Positions 17,226 to 25,885 of a DNA stretch of 64,000 bases are shown here, piece by piece. The position numbers and the translations under genes are program-made. The number at the start of each line of letters is the position of its first letter. Position 1 is the first letter of the stretch. Origin of the DNA: Cytobacillus dafuensis. Its GTDB lineage: Bacteria; Bacillota; Bacilli; Bacillales; Cytobacillaceae. Below the pieces are notes generated by a model. That model was not told the DNA's origin. It saw only the letters and a program-made list of their open reading frames with translations, and ran no database searches. The stretch is taken from assembly GCF_007995155.1 (NCBI RefSeq), contig NZ_CP042593.1, positions 4,692,001-4,756,000 of the forward strand, given 5' to 3'.

Positions 17226-18023
17226 TTAATGAGCTCCCGTAACTTCTGGAATACCAAAGCCCTTCTCTTGAGCTATATAATCTAGGTGAATACTTTTTAT
17301 ATCTAATAAGGTTGGAGATTCCTTTTTGAACATTTGTCTTACATCGATAACTTTAGTATACCCTTTACACTTGTGGCACGCATGGATTTCTGCACTTTCT
17401 TCCTCTTCAATTTTGATGATGACAAGATCTCCTTCTGTTCCACAGTGGGCACAGCTAATTTTCTTTTCTTCCCAAGAATGGAGGCAGCGAGGACATGTTA
17501 GTTCCTTCTTGCCCGATTTATCAATTATAGCAAAACGAGCAGGTTCACCACAGGAAGGACAGCCATGATTATGATCCGATTTTTTCAATTTATCTTTTAA
17601 CTTTTCTGCTGCTTTCTGTAAATAAGGGCGAACAGCATGCTCAGCTGCAAACATAGGAAGCCATTCTGGCAGATCATTTTCTTCAGCAAATTTTTTAAAA
17701 TAAATATCATTCACAGCAATTGCTTCTTTGAACCAGCGTTGAAGCACATCGTCATTTAAAAGTGAAATTGCTTTATCTGCTGAAATTTTCAACTCTGATT
17801 TATTGCAACTTATTAATGCGAGCAACTCTTCAATAAAGGATCGGTATTGATGAAAGTCTATTGCAAGCTCAAGCTGCGAGAGATATGGAGCTTTCATATC
17901 CTTTATTTTCTCGATTCCATTTATGATGATATCGGAACATTGCTCACTCCATTTATCGTTTAACGCCTGAATATCTTTTTGCAGCTTTTCATATTCTGAA
18001 TCAAGCACATTTATTTTTGCCAT
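17226..18023 (-). CDS. fdhE: Formate dehydrogenase accessory protein FdhE
   Basis: 265 residues. The C-terminal half holds the rubredoxin-like Cys pairs: CPSCGEPA, CPRCLHSW, CAHCGTEGD and CHKCKGY. FdhE is required for maturation of respiratory formate dehydrogenases and binds the catalytic subunit; its exact chemistry is unsettled. I start at the ATG at 18023 rather than the GTG at 18032. It is separated from fdhI by about 98 bp that include a hairpin, which may tune expression of the downstream cofactor genes. Confidence 0.88.
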   Translation of the reverse strand: MAKINVLDSEYEKLQKDIQALNDKWSEQCSDIIINGIEKIKDMKAPYLSQLELAIDFHQYRSFIEELLALISCNKSELKISADKAISLLNDDVLQRWFKEAIAVNDIYFKKFAEENDLPEWLPMFAAEHAVRPYLQKAAEKLKDKLKKSDHNHGCPSCGEPARFAIIDKSGKKELTCPRCLHSWEEKKISCAHCGTEGDLVIIKIEEEESAEIHACHKCKGYTKVIDVRQMFKKESPTLLDIKSIHLDYIAQEKGFGIPEVTGAH

Positions 18024-18068
18024 AAAAAACACCGCTTTCGGTTTTATTTAACTAATGCAAATAGAGGA

Positions 18069-18098
18069 AAGGCTACCCTTCATTCAGGGTAGCTCTTT
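18069..18098 (-). terminator. Intercistronic hairpin between fdhI and fdhE
   Basis: GCTACCCT with AGGGTAGC (8-bp stem, six-base loop) just beyond the fdhI stop. On the minus strand it is followed by CTTTCC, only a weak U-tract. It probably acts as an attenuator or mRNA-stability element and not as a full stop, since fdhE through moeB have no other evident promoter. Confidence 0.5.
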
Positions 18099-18121
18099 CG
18101 CATATTTATTCCAAGTTCACA

Positions 18122-18793
18122 TTAAGCTTGTTTCCTTTGTTGCTTTTCTTCTTGTAATTCATCATACCAACGTCCGTGATGGTCCTTTGCATACTCTTCA
18201 GTAACATCCCCTTTTGTAATACCTCTCATTGAAGGGCGAGCAGTTACTAGAGACATATAAATATGACCAACAGCGACAGCGACAGCTAAGCCGAGGCCGA
18301 TATTATGGATTGGGTATGCCCACCATAAAACTGCAGATGGGAAAAATGCTGGAAACCACATTACTAACCCTGAACTAATTAGCATAAGTGTTGTTACAAT
18401 CATTAACCAAGAATTTATTTTTTCACCAGCATTAAAGAAGTCTTGTTTCGGAACCTTCGCTTTTAGTCCGAAGAACTCTCTTAAAAATTGTGGGAAAAAC
18501 ATTAAATCATGCTTTTTCCAAGAGAATATATTTTTCATCCAATTTTTAAAGCCTTTGAAATCAAAAATGATCATGATGAATAGAGGTAACATAAATGCCA
18601 CCGCAGCGATTCTGTGCACTAAGCGAGCACCAGCTGGTCCACCAAAAACAACATATAGCCAGTCAAAAAACTCCGTGTACATAGGAAGGGCTGAAATATA
18701 TAGAGTAAAAAATGCAATTGCATTTACCCAGTGAGCTACGATAAAACCTTTATTGAATCGTTTAATCGTTTTTGGGGTTTTTTCATTACTCAT
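18122..18793 (-). CDS. fdhI: Formate dehydrogenase cytochrome b subunit
   Basis: 223 residues with four membrane helices. His residues that can hold two haems b are in IVAHWVNAIAFF, LVHRIAAVAF and NIGLGLAVAVAVGHIYMS. The subunit passes electrons from the iron-sulphur subunit to menaquinone. The start is the ATG at 18793, behind GGAGGTCAGG; it overlaps the fdhB stop by 8 bases. A longer reading to 18856 would run far into fdhB and is rejected. Confidence 0.92.
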   Translation of the reverse strand: MSNEKTPKTIKRFNKGFIVAHWVNAIAFFTLYISALPMYTEFFDWLYVVFGGPAGARLVHRIAAVAFMLPLFIMIIFDFKGFKNWMKNIFSWKKHDLMFFPQFLREFFGLKAKVPKQDFFNAGEKINSWLMIVTTLMLISSGLVMWFPAFFPSAVLWWAYPIHNIGLGLAVAVAVGHIYMSLVTARPSMRGITKGDVTEEYAKDHHGRWYDELQEEKQQRKQA

Positions 18794-19604
18794 GATCCTG
18801 ACCTCCTTCATGTTCACCTTTTCCTTTATTAATCGCAGTAGAAATCGCTGCACCAATTACTGCCATCGTTGTTGCACCTAGCATCATTTTCCCAAGTGGC
18901 TGTGCGTAATCCTTCCAAACAATTTGGGAAAGAGCAACCTTTGGATCTTCTGGAAGGCCATAAACAGTTGGCTTATCTGCAAGAAGATAAACTGTCGTTG
19001 TACCTTTAATCCCTGGTGGATTGTAAATATTTGCATTAGGGAAACGTTCTTTAATTTTTGCTAAACGCTTTTCAGCTTCCGCTAACACTTTTTCCTTCTC
19101 ATCATAAACTAAGCAGTTTGTGTGGCAAGATGTTACACATGCAGGTCTTAGTCCTTCTTCTAAGCGACCTGTGCAAAGGTCACATTTTTGTGCTTTACGG
19201 TACTCTTTGCCTTTGTCATCTACATAAGTCGCCAGTTGGATCACACCAAATTGACAGTTATTCACACAATATCCACAGCCTACACATTTATCTGCATCGA
19301 CAACAACAGAACCGAATTTTGTGTGGCTAATCGCAGTCTCTGGGCATGCTTTTTCACAGAAAGCTTCTCCGCAGTGATGGCAAGATTTATGTCTAAACAA
19401 CCATTCAAAATTACCGTTTGCCGTTACTTGTTCGTCATAGGTAATGACATTCCAAGTATTTGCTGTAAGTGTGTTATGAGATTGAATACTACCTGTGAAC
19501 TCCTCTGGTTGAGCAGGAAGGTCATTCCAGTTTTTACACGCCACCATACATGCACGGCATCCGTCACATTTCGTCACGTCAACAAATTTAATATAATCCG
19601 CCAT
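18786..19604 (-). CDS. fdhB: Formate dehydrogenase iron-sulphur subunit
   Basis: 272 residues with four [4Fe-4S] sets: CDGCRACMVACKNW, CHHCGEAFCEKACP, CVGCGYCVNNC, and CDLCTGR with a later Cys pair in ACVTSC. A C-terminal hydrophobic helix (GKMMLGATTMAVIGAAIS) can anchor it to the membrane and join the cytochrome b, as in FdnH of E. coli. It shares one base with the fdhA stop (TAATG) and has AGGAGG inside the end of fdhA. Confidence 0.93.
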   Translation of the reverse strand: MADYIKFVDVTKCDGCRACMVACKNWNDLPAQPEEFTGSIQSHNTLTANTWNVITYDEQVTANGNFEWLFRHKSCHHCGEAFCEKACPETAISHTKFGSVVVDADKCVGCGYCVNNCQFGVIQLATYVDDKGKEYRKAQKCDLCTGRLEEGLRPACVTSCHTNCLVYDEKEKVLAEAEKRLAKIKERFPNANIYNPPGIKGTTTVYLLADKPTVYGLPEDPKVALSQIVWKDYAQPLGKMMLGATTMAVIGAAISTAINKGKGEHEGGQDHE

Positions 19605-22576
19605 TATTTCGCCCTCCTAATATCACAAAGGAACGCCTTAAATTCAGGAATTGTTGTGTTAGCATCTCCAATGTTTGGAGTTAAGACGTTGGCAGTTGCA
19701 CCTGTTGCAATTCCGTTATAACCGAAATGCCACGGCATACCAATATGGTGAACTGTTTTATCTTTTAGCTTATAAGGCTTAAAGCGTTTTGTGATCAATG
19801 CATATGCTTCAATTTCACCACGGGCTGACGAAACAATTATTCTATCTTTATAGGCAATACCCTTTTCTTTTGCAAGCTCTTCACTAATTTCAATATACAT
19901 ATGCGGAACAAGCTCAGCCAACCAAGGAACATTTCGAGTCATACTGCCTGATTGCCAATGCTCGGATACACGGTAAGTCGTTGCAACAATTGGATATTTA
20001 GAAACATCGCCTTTAACATTTGTTGCTTTTTCACCGAACTGAACAGCTGGGTTTAATTGAACACTAGAGAATGCATTGGAAATTGGATTTTCATACGGCT
20101 CGTAATGCTCTGGGAATGGTCCCTCATTAATACCCGCGAACAATCCTCCTTTACCACCTGCAATCATAATAAATGGATCTATAAATGTTGGATCATCCGG
20201 TCCTTTTGTTGCTGCGAAATCCGGAATGTCATTTCCCTTCCATTTCCCTTCAACAGGATTCCATTCTATCCCTACTCGATCTTTACTCCATGCTTTTCCA
20301 TTCAAGTCGGCACTTGCACGGTTATATAAAATACGGCGATTTGCTGGCCAAGCATACGACCAGTTCAAGAAATTACTCATGCCTTCATTCGTGTTATCCC
20401 GGCGCTTCGCCAGATTCTCATTTTCAGGATAGAAGCCGCAGTAAATCCAACAGCCGCTGCTCGTTGATCCATCATCCTTTAAATCTGCAAAGCCTTTAAT
20501 TTGCTGTTTCGTTTTCACATCATAACCGTTTATTTCACGGCAAACTAAGTCGATATCTGGATGATCGGATTCACCATAATTCCAAGTCAAAGCTTTCAAT
20601 GGCATATCAGCAGGATTCGGACTGTTTTTGTACAGCTCTTTAAGACGACGTGCTAGCATATGAACTATTTCTAAGTCGGCTTTTGACTCACCTTTTGGTT
20701 TAATTGCCTGCCAGCGATACTGCATCCAGCGCCCAGAATTTGTTACCGAGCCTTCTTTTTCATAGGATGAGCATGCTGGAAGGAAAATAACTTCCGTTTG
20801 AACTGATGCTGGATCAGATCCTGCTTCTTTTTTCCAGAATGAAGATGTTTCTGTTTCAAATAAGTCAATCGACACCATCCATTTTAAATTGGCTAGTGAT
20901 TTAATAGATTGGCTTGCATGTGGTCCCCCTACTACCGGGTTGGCACCGAACATCATTAATCCTTCAAACTCTTTACGGTACATGGCTTCAAATAATCGAA
21001 TATAAGAATAATCTTTGCCAGCACCTAACTTTGGCATAAAATGATACCCAAATTCATTTTGCTTTGTAGCATTGTCACCATAGAATGATTTCAACATGCT
21101 CGTAAAGAATTTCGGCTTATTTGTCAAATAACCAGCCTTTGGTGTAATGCGATCAAGGAATCCTTGGTACGTTACATCAGCGTCAGTCGGCACTTCCATA
21201 TAGCCTGGGACGTTATGGTAAAGCAGACCAAAGTCTGTTGAGCCTTGAACATTTGATTCCCCACGAAGCGCATTCACACCGCCCCCGGCAATCCCTATAT
21301 TCCCCAACAATAGTTGGAGAATAGCGTAAGAACGAATATTTTGTGTACCAACTGTATGCTGAGTGCCTCCCATTGCATACAGAATTGTACCTGCCTTTCC
21401 TACTTCTCCTGTTGAAGCATATGCTTTACAAATTTCTTTATAGGTTTCTTTATCGGTGCCTGTTACACCAACAACTGTATCAATATCATAGCGAGAATAG
21501 TGCTTTTTCATAAGCTGGAAGACACAACGAGGATCTTTTAATGTTGGATCCTTGATAATTTTGTCTTCCTTGTCCTTTTTAAAGCCCCATTGCTTTTTAT
21601 CGTATTTTCTTGTTTTCTCATCATATCCATTGAAAATACCATCCTTAAACGAATATTGATCATCAACGATATAAGAGGCATTTGTATAGGATGATACATA
21701 TTCTTTATGATACAGCTCATTTTCAAGAATATAGTTTATCATCCCGCCAATGAAGGCGATATCAGTTCCAGAGCGGAGCTGACCATAGGTACTAGCCATC
21801 TGCGATGTTCTAGTATAGCGCGGATCAACCGAGATAAGTTTTGCGCCTTTTTCAATAGCCTTAGAGATCCATCTAAAGCTGATCGGGTGATTCTCAGCAG
21901 GGTTCGCACCGATGACCATTAGTACATCGGCATACTGAAGATCATTCCAGTGATTTGTCATTGCGCCACGACCGAATGAAGGTGCCAGACCGGCAACCGT
22001 TGAACTATGTCATATTCGGGCCTGGTGCTCGATATAAGTTAACCCTAGACCGGCACGAAATAATTTTTGCAATAAATGACATTCTTCATTATCAAGAGCC
22101 GCTCCGCCTAAATAGGCGATTGCGTCTGTTCTATTCACGGTCACGCCATTTTCCTTATGAACAAATGTACGATCACGCGTTTCTTTAATATTTTTAGCAA
22201 CTTTATCAAGTGCCCAGTCCCAATCTACCTCTTCCCATTTATTACTTCCTGGAGCACGGTACATTGGTTTTGTTATCCGTTTTTCAGACGTATAAACTTG
22301 ACGTACTGTTGTTCCTTTACTACATAAGGTCCCTTCATTGATTGGATGATCTGGGTCACCTTCTGTATAAATAACATCGTTATCTTTCGAGTAAACGAGT
22401 ATTCCACATCCTACTGAGCAATATGGACAAATAGTAGATGTTGGTTTTAATTCTGCAATTTTAAAATCTTTTGACTTTGCTCTTGCCTTCTTATCGTCAA
22501 AGCCTAGTTCAACCACAGCAATCGTAGCCGCTACAGCACCAGACAATTTTAAGAACTGCCTTCTAGTAAAATCCAT
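19604..22576 (-). CDS. fdhA: Selenocysteine-containing formate dehydrogenase catalytic subunit FdhA
   Basis: 990 residues when the in-frame TGA at 22010-22012 is read as selenocysteine (residue 189). It oxidises formate to CO2 at a bis-MGD molybdenum site. A twin-arginine signal (TRRQFLKLSG, residues 4-13) sends the folded protein across the membrane. One [4Fe-4S] is bound by Cys 50, 53, 57 and 85. The TGA lies between IEHQARI and HSSTVAGLAPSFGRGAM, exactly where Sec lies in E. coli FdnG. I start at the ATG at 22576 behind GGGGGAG. Standard gene calling would split it into two ORFs (22010-22597 and 19604-21961), but both halves are in the same frame, intact and well conserved. Incorporation would need selA, selB, selD and tRNA-Sec, none of which are in this window. 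Confidence 0.93.
21981..22012 (-). promoter_or_regulatory. UGA selenocysteine codon with bacterial SECIS hairpin
   Basis: UGA at 22012-22010 is followed after 11 bases by the hairpin GGU(U)GCC-GGUCU-GGCACC (21998-21981). It has the bulged U and the GGUCU apical loop of the E. coli fdhF SECIS, where SelB binds. The stem differs from E. coli but keeps its pairing. Confidence 0.9.
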
Positions 22577-22636
22577 GCTTTCTCCCCCTTTTTTCATATA
22601 TAGGATCTATTTAAACCAAATAATATGGGTAAACCC

Positions 22637-23383
22637 CTAAATTCTTTCTTCGAGGTCATTGATGACCCTTCCAAATGATGTATAAGGAATAGCCATTCTT
22701 CCCCTTAAATAACCAACCACTTCGACATTTAAAAATTTGGCTAATTGAATAGCTTGTTTTGTTGCTGCTGTCCGTGAGCCGATAACAGCAAATCCAAACT
22801 TTGCTGCTTTAGAAAGCATTTCATAGGAAACGCGTCCTGTTGTCAAAAGAAGCAACTCCTTCGGATTACAGCCTGTCCGGATGGCATGACCAATAATTTT
22901 GTCCACAGCGTTATGTCTGCCTATATCCTCTCGAACAGTTATTTCACCATTTGCATGAACGATACACGCACCATGCATGCCTCCTGTTTCCGCATACAAT
23001 GGAGAGTTTTTGGCAAATTCGCTTCGCTTCTTCAAAATATAGCTTAATAGATAGGTTTTTTCTGACTGCACCTTAGAAAACGTTTTCACATCTGTCATCG
23101 AGAAAAATGTGACTCCTCTTCCACAGCCAGCTGTATAATGCTTCTTCTTCGAAAACATTATTTCTGGATCAAAACCATCCTTAAGGGAAACTTCAAGTAT
23201 TCCTGTCGTTTCATCATAATGAATGGACCTTATATCCTCTCGACTAGCAATCATACCTTCTGAAAACAAGTATCCGTATGCCCAATCTTCTAAATCGTGA
23301 TTCGTTAGCTGAAAAACAGCCATTTCATATCCATTGATTCTGAGAGTTATAGGAAACTCTTCTGGGCACCCCTTTTTATTCAT
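22637..23383 (-). CDS. fdhD: Sulphurtransferase FdhD
   Basis: 248 residues. FdhD passes sulphur from a cysteine desulphurase to the molybdenum cofactor of formate dehydrogenase; without it the enzyme is inactive. Motifs: NDLEDW-type region (HDLEDWAYGYLFSEG), YTAGCGRGVTFF with the reactive Cys, ETGGMHGACIV and REDIGRHNAVDKI. Only one Cys of the CxxC pair of the E. coli protein is present (GCGRG), as in some homologues. First gene of the run, 60 bp upstream of fdhA. GGAGAG precedes the ATG. Confidence 0.93.
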   Translation of the reverse strand: MNKKGCPEEFPITLRINGYEMAVFQLTNHDLEDWAYGYLFSEGMIASREDIRSIHYDETTGILEVSLKDGFDPEIMFSKKKHYTAGCGRGVTFFSMTDVKTFSKVQSEKTYLLSYILKKRSEFAKNSPLYAETGGMHGACIVHANGEITVREDIGRHNAVDKIIGHAIRTGCNPKELLLLTTGRVSYEMLSKAAKFGFAVIGSRTAATKQAIQLAKFLNVEVVGYLRGRMAIPYTSFGRVINDLEERI

Positions 23384-23412
23384 TGCTTTCTCTCCTTTAT
23401 GTGGAATGCACC

Positions 23413-23462
23413 TCTTTGTATTCTAAGAAGGAATACTATATTATTCCGTGACTAAAGTCACA
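23413..23462 (-). promoter_or_regulatory. Crp/Fnr-type promoter of the fdhD-fdhA cluster
   Basis: The box TGTGA-CTTTAG-TCACG (23462-23447, minus strand) matches TGTGA-N6-TCACA in 9 of 10 positions. A -10 hexamer TAGAAT lies at 23425-23420. With a start at A 23413, the box is centred at -41.5, the classical class II position. The leader is about 30 bases. An identical layout precedes the crp/fnr gene at 34751. Confidence 0.75.
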
Positions 23463-23633
23463 AAAAAGTAAGACTATTGTGTAATTATTATGTTGCTATA
23501 GTTTAAATTATTGGATTAATAATAGTTCGGTTTCATCTTAACTGCCCGCGAATAAACAAACAGTAATATTTATCACATGCAGACAGTGAAAATGTTAATA
23601 ACTTCTGATTGTTCACAATATGTTCATTTTTAA

Positions 23634-23642
23634 TTTGTGAAT
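23634..23642 (+). promoter_or_regulatory. ResD-like site upstream of the cytochrome c gene
   Basis: TTTGTGAAT equals the B. subtilis ResD consensus. A related reverse half-site (TTGTTCACAATA) lies about 15 bases before it. The region 23384-23788 is the shared upstream zone of fdhD and the cytochrome gene, so low-oxygen control from both sides is plausible. Prediction only. Confidence 0.35.
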
Positions 23643-23788
23643 GATTTGTGTCTTCATAGAATGTTCAAATTTATAGGATAGAGAAAATTAATCAAATCTT
23701 AATAATCCCCCCCTATACTGAAGGCGAAAATTAGTAATATTTTTCAAATCCTTGAAATGACAATTTCCAAATAGGAAGGGAGATTACC

Positions 23789-24733
23789 ATGAAGAACAAA
23801 TTATTTCTATCATCTGTTCTTGCCATTGCTACACTGTTAGTTGTGGGATTTTCCATAACTTTTTTCGTTGTGAAAGATTCAGATAAAAATGTAGCAGTAG
23901 ATTCACAAGTAGATAATGAAGACAGCCAAGACCCTTCGGAAGAAGTGGCTAAGCATCCATATGCTCCTCCAAGTCTTGACGATGTTCCTGAAGGAGAAGA
24001 AGGGGAATTGATTAAGCTTGGCTACAAATACGCAACGGAAACTAGCACAGCATTAGATGGGTATGTTGGAAACACATTAAACTGTGCAAGCTGTCATGCT
24101 GATGGGGGATATGGAGGCTCACTAGACCTAGTTGGTATTTCAAAAACCCATCCACAATATAATCCTAGGGCTGGTAAAGAGGTTACACTTGAAGATCGGA
24201 TTAATGGCTGCTTTAAAAGGAGTATGAACGGGAAACCGCTTCCAAAGGATTCACAAGAAATGAAAGCGATGGTTGCTTTCTACGATTACATCTCACAAAA
24301 TGTCCCTGATGGAACAACTGAAAGGCCTTGGGCAAAATTAAAAAAATCTGAAGCAGATATTGAGAATGTTGATATTGAAAATGGAAGAGAAATATACAAT
24401 AAAGCCTGTATCTCATGCCATGGAGAAAATGGCGGCCAAGGAACTCCGCTTGCCCTTTGGGGAGATGATTCTTATAATATCGGAGCTGGAATGGCCAGAT
24501 TAAGAACATCAGCTGGATTCATTCAAGAATATATGCCAAAAGCAGAGGTAGGCGGATATGCACCAGGCTCACTCACAGATGAAGAAGCAATGAATCTTGC
24601 TGCATATATTAATTCACAAATGCGCCCAGATTTCCCTGATAAAATTTATGATTGGCCAAATGGCGATGCACCAGATGATGCAGCATACGAAACACTTGCA
24701 GGGAAAAAGACTGATAACGCTGAAAAGAAATAA
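23789..24733 (+). CDS. TsdA-like dihaem cytochrome c, probable thiosulphate dehydrogenase or tetrathionate reductase
   Basis: 314 residues. One N-terminal membrane helix (6-28), then an acidic linker and two cytochrome c domains with CASCH (99-103) and CISCH (207-211). The sequence between them, including EDRINGCFKRSMNGKPLP, fits the TsdA family; the Cys at 141 is the likely axial ligand of the active-site haem. TsdA joins two thiosulphates to tetrathionate, or runs in reverse. In this membrane-anchored form it may pass electrons to or from the respiratory chain. AGGAAGGGAG precedes the ATG. Other cytochrome c roles cannot be excluded. Confidence 0.82.
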   Translation: MKNKLFLSSVLAIATLLVVGFSITFFVVKDSDKNVAVDSQVDNEDSQDPSEEVAKHPYAPPSLDDVPEGEEGELIKLGYKYATETSTALDGYVGNTLNCASCHADGGYGGSLDLVGISKTHPQYNPRAGKEVTLEDRINGCFKRSMNGKPLPKDSQEMKAMVAFYDYISQNVPDGTTERPWAKLKKSEADIENVDIENGREIYNKACISCHGENGGQGTPLALWGDDSYNIGAGMARLRTSAGFIQEYMPKAEVGGYAPGSLTDEEAMNLAAYINSQMRPDFPDKIYDWPNGDAPDDAAYETLAGKKTDNAEKK

Positions 24734-25015
24734 GAAAAGCGCAAGCGCCTTCGGAACAATCAAAGAACAGATTGTTCCTGCGTTGTCTATTCGTGAAGCT
24801 TTCCTTTATGCTCACCCCCGACAAGCATAAGACAGGCCGACAGGAAGGTTGTTCTTTAACCTTCTTGGCGGACTGGCTTACGACCTCGAGGTCGACAAAA
24901 GCGCGACGTCCTGTCGCATTGTCGACACTAGTACGTCCTGTACGTCGGGGGTAGGCGCTGGAGCTAGACAATTCTCTAACTCGAGAAAAGTTATACTTTC
25001 TTATCTTTAAAGTAA
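24734..25015 (+). repeat. Dispersed structured repeat, family A copy 4, with one RTCCT module
   Basis: It starts one base after the cytochrome stop. Stems: AGCGCC/GGCGCT, GGAACAAT/ATTGTTCC, CCCCCGAC/GTCGGGGG, and GAAGGTT/AACCTTC. The last is a compensated version of GAAAGGT/ACCTTTC in copies 1-3. The module at 24891-24946 is CGCGAC-GTCCT-GTCGC inside GTCGAC/GTCGAC, then GTAC-GTCCT-GTAC. The tail past GAGCTAGACA resembles that of copy 2. Confidence 0.85.
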
Positions 25016-25033
25016 AGAGGATATGATTGACTA

Positions 25034-25058
25034 GAACCCGGATTTATCCGGGTTTTTT
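25034..25058 (+). terminator. Terminator upstream of the orphan response regulator
   Basis: AACCCGG-ATTTAT-CCGGGTT followed by TTTT. It ends transcripts from the cytochrome gene and repeat A4 and isolates the next gene. Confidence 0.88.
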
Positions 25059-25160
25059 CATTTTAGTGAACAATTCATGATATAACCCAAACAAGGAAGT
25101 ATTTTCTATATAATAGAAATGATTGATATTAAAAAGTCTACAAAGGAATGTGATCTTTTG

Positions 25161-25850
25161 ATGGAAAAGCTAAGAGGAAAAACTGTTCTTATCGTAGAGG
25201 ACGAGGAACGAATCAGAAGATTAATAAAAATGGCTTTAACAAAAATTGGCTTTGAGGTATTAGAAGCAGCAGATGGATTTGAGGCAAAGGAACAATATTT
25301 AAAATACGACCCTTGCTTTATCATTTTAGATATTATGCTTCCTGGAATAAACGGCAAAGAGATTTGCTCCTGGCTTCGTCAAGATTTAAAAAGCAATGTA
25401 CCTATTATTATGCTCTCCGCCATCCATACTGAAAAGGACAAAGTGGAAGGATTGAAATTAGGTGCAGATGATTATATGGCAAAACCTTTCAGTCTTGACG
25501 AATTAACAGCAAGAGTCGAAACCGTATTAAGAAGAACGGCGAACAGATGCAGCAAAATAAGCTATCGAGGATTGACTCTAAAGCCGATTGTCGGTATGGC
25601 CAAATTCGAGGATGCTGTACTTGATTTAACCCTTTTTGAATACAAATTGCTTTATCAATTTATGACTCATCCAGATCAAGTATTCTCAAGAGAACAATTG
25701 ATCACACTCGTTTATAAAAACGAAGAAAAATTGATTAATGAACGAACCGTTGATGTTCATATTAAAAATTTGCGCGAGAAAATCGCCCAATATTCAGAGT
25801 ATCCCTTTATCCAAACGGTCAGAGGCATTGGGTACAAGTTTACGACATAA
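25161..25850 (+). CDS. OmpR/PhoB-family response regulator (orphan)
   Basis: 229 residues. The receiver domain has the acidic pocket VEDEE (12-16), phosphoryl-acceptor Asp 57 (ILDIMLPG) and Lys 108 (MAKPF). The winged-helix DNA-binding domain ends in TVRGIGYKFTT. No histidine kinase is adjacent; the next plus-strand gene is far away. The ATG at 25161 follows AAAGGA. The frame extends to 25119, but TATAAT at 25109-25114 looks like the -10 of this gene, putting that earlier ATG at the transcription start. Partner and target are unknown. Confidence 0.85.
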   Translation: MEKLRGKTVLIVEDEERIRRLIKMALTKIGFEVLEAADGFEAKEQYLKYDPCFIILDIMLPGINGKEICSWLRQDLKSNVPIIMLSAIHTEKDKVEGLKLGADDYMAKPFSLDELTARVETVLRRTANRCSKISYRGLTLKPIVGMAKFEDAVLDLTLFEYKLLYQFMTHPDQVFSREQLITLVYKNEEKLINERTVDVHIKNLREKIAQYSEYPFIQTVRGIGYKFTT

Positions 25851-25859
25851 ATAAGGAAA

Positions 25860-25885
25860 ACATCCTTCCAAAAATAGAAGGATGC
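25860..25885. terminator. Hairpin between convergent regulator and permease genes
   Basis: CATCCTTC with GAAGGATG, 8-bp stem. The T-tract is weak on both sides, so this is a modest terminator. Confidence 0.45.

Noticed and set aside
18793..18856. Longer N-terminus of the cytochrome b subunit
   Set aside because: It would run through fdhB codons without an SD. The ATG at 18793 has GGAGGTCAGG and normal family alignment.
22010..22597. fdhA as two separate genes or as a nonsense pseudogene
   Set aside because: The TGA lies exactly at the Sec position, the frame continues without change, the SECIS hairpin is present, and both halves are intact.
24609..24971. Minus-strand ORF in repeat A4 (and the similar one at 5755-5997 in A3) as a conserved protein
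   Set aside because: The likeness follows from the DNA repeat. No SD is present, copies 1 and 2 do not keep the frame, and the changes between copies preserve stems rather than codons.
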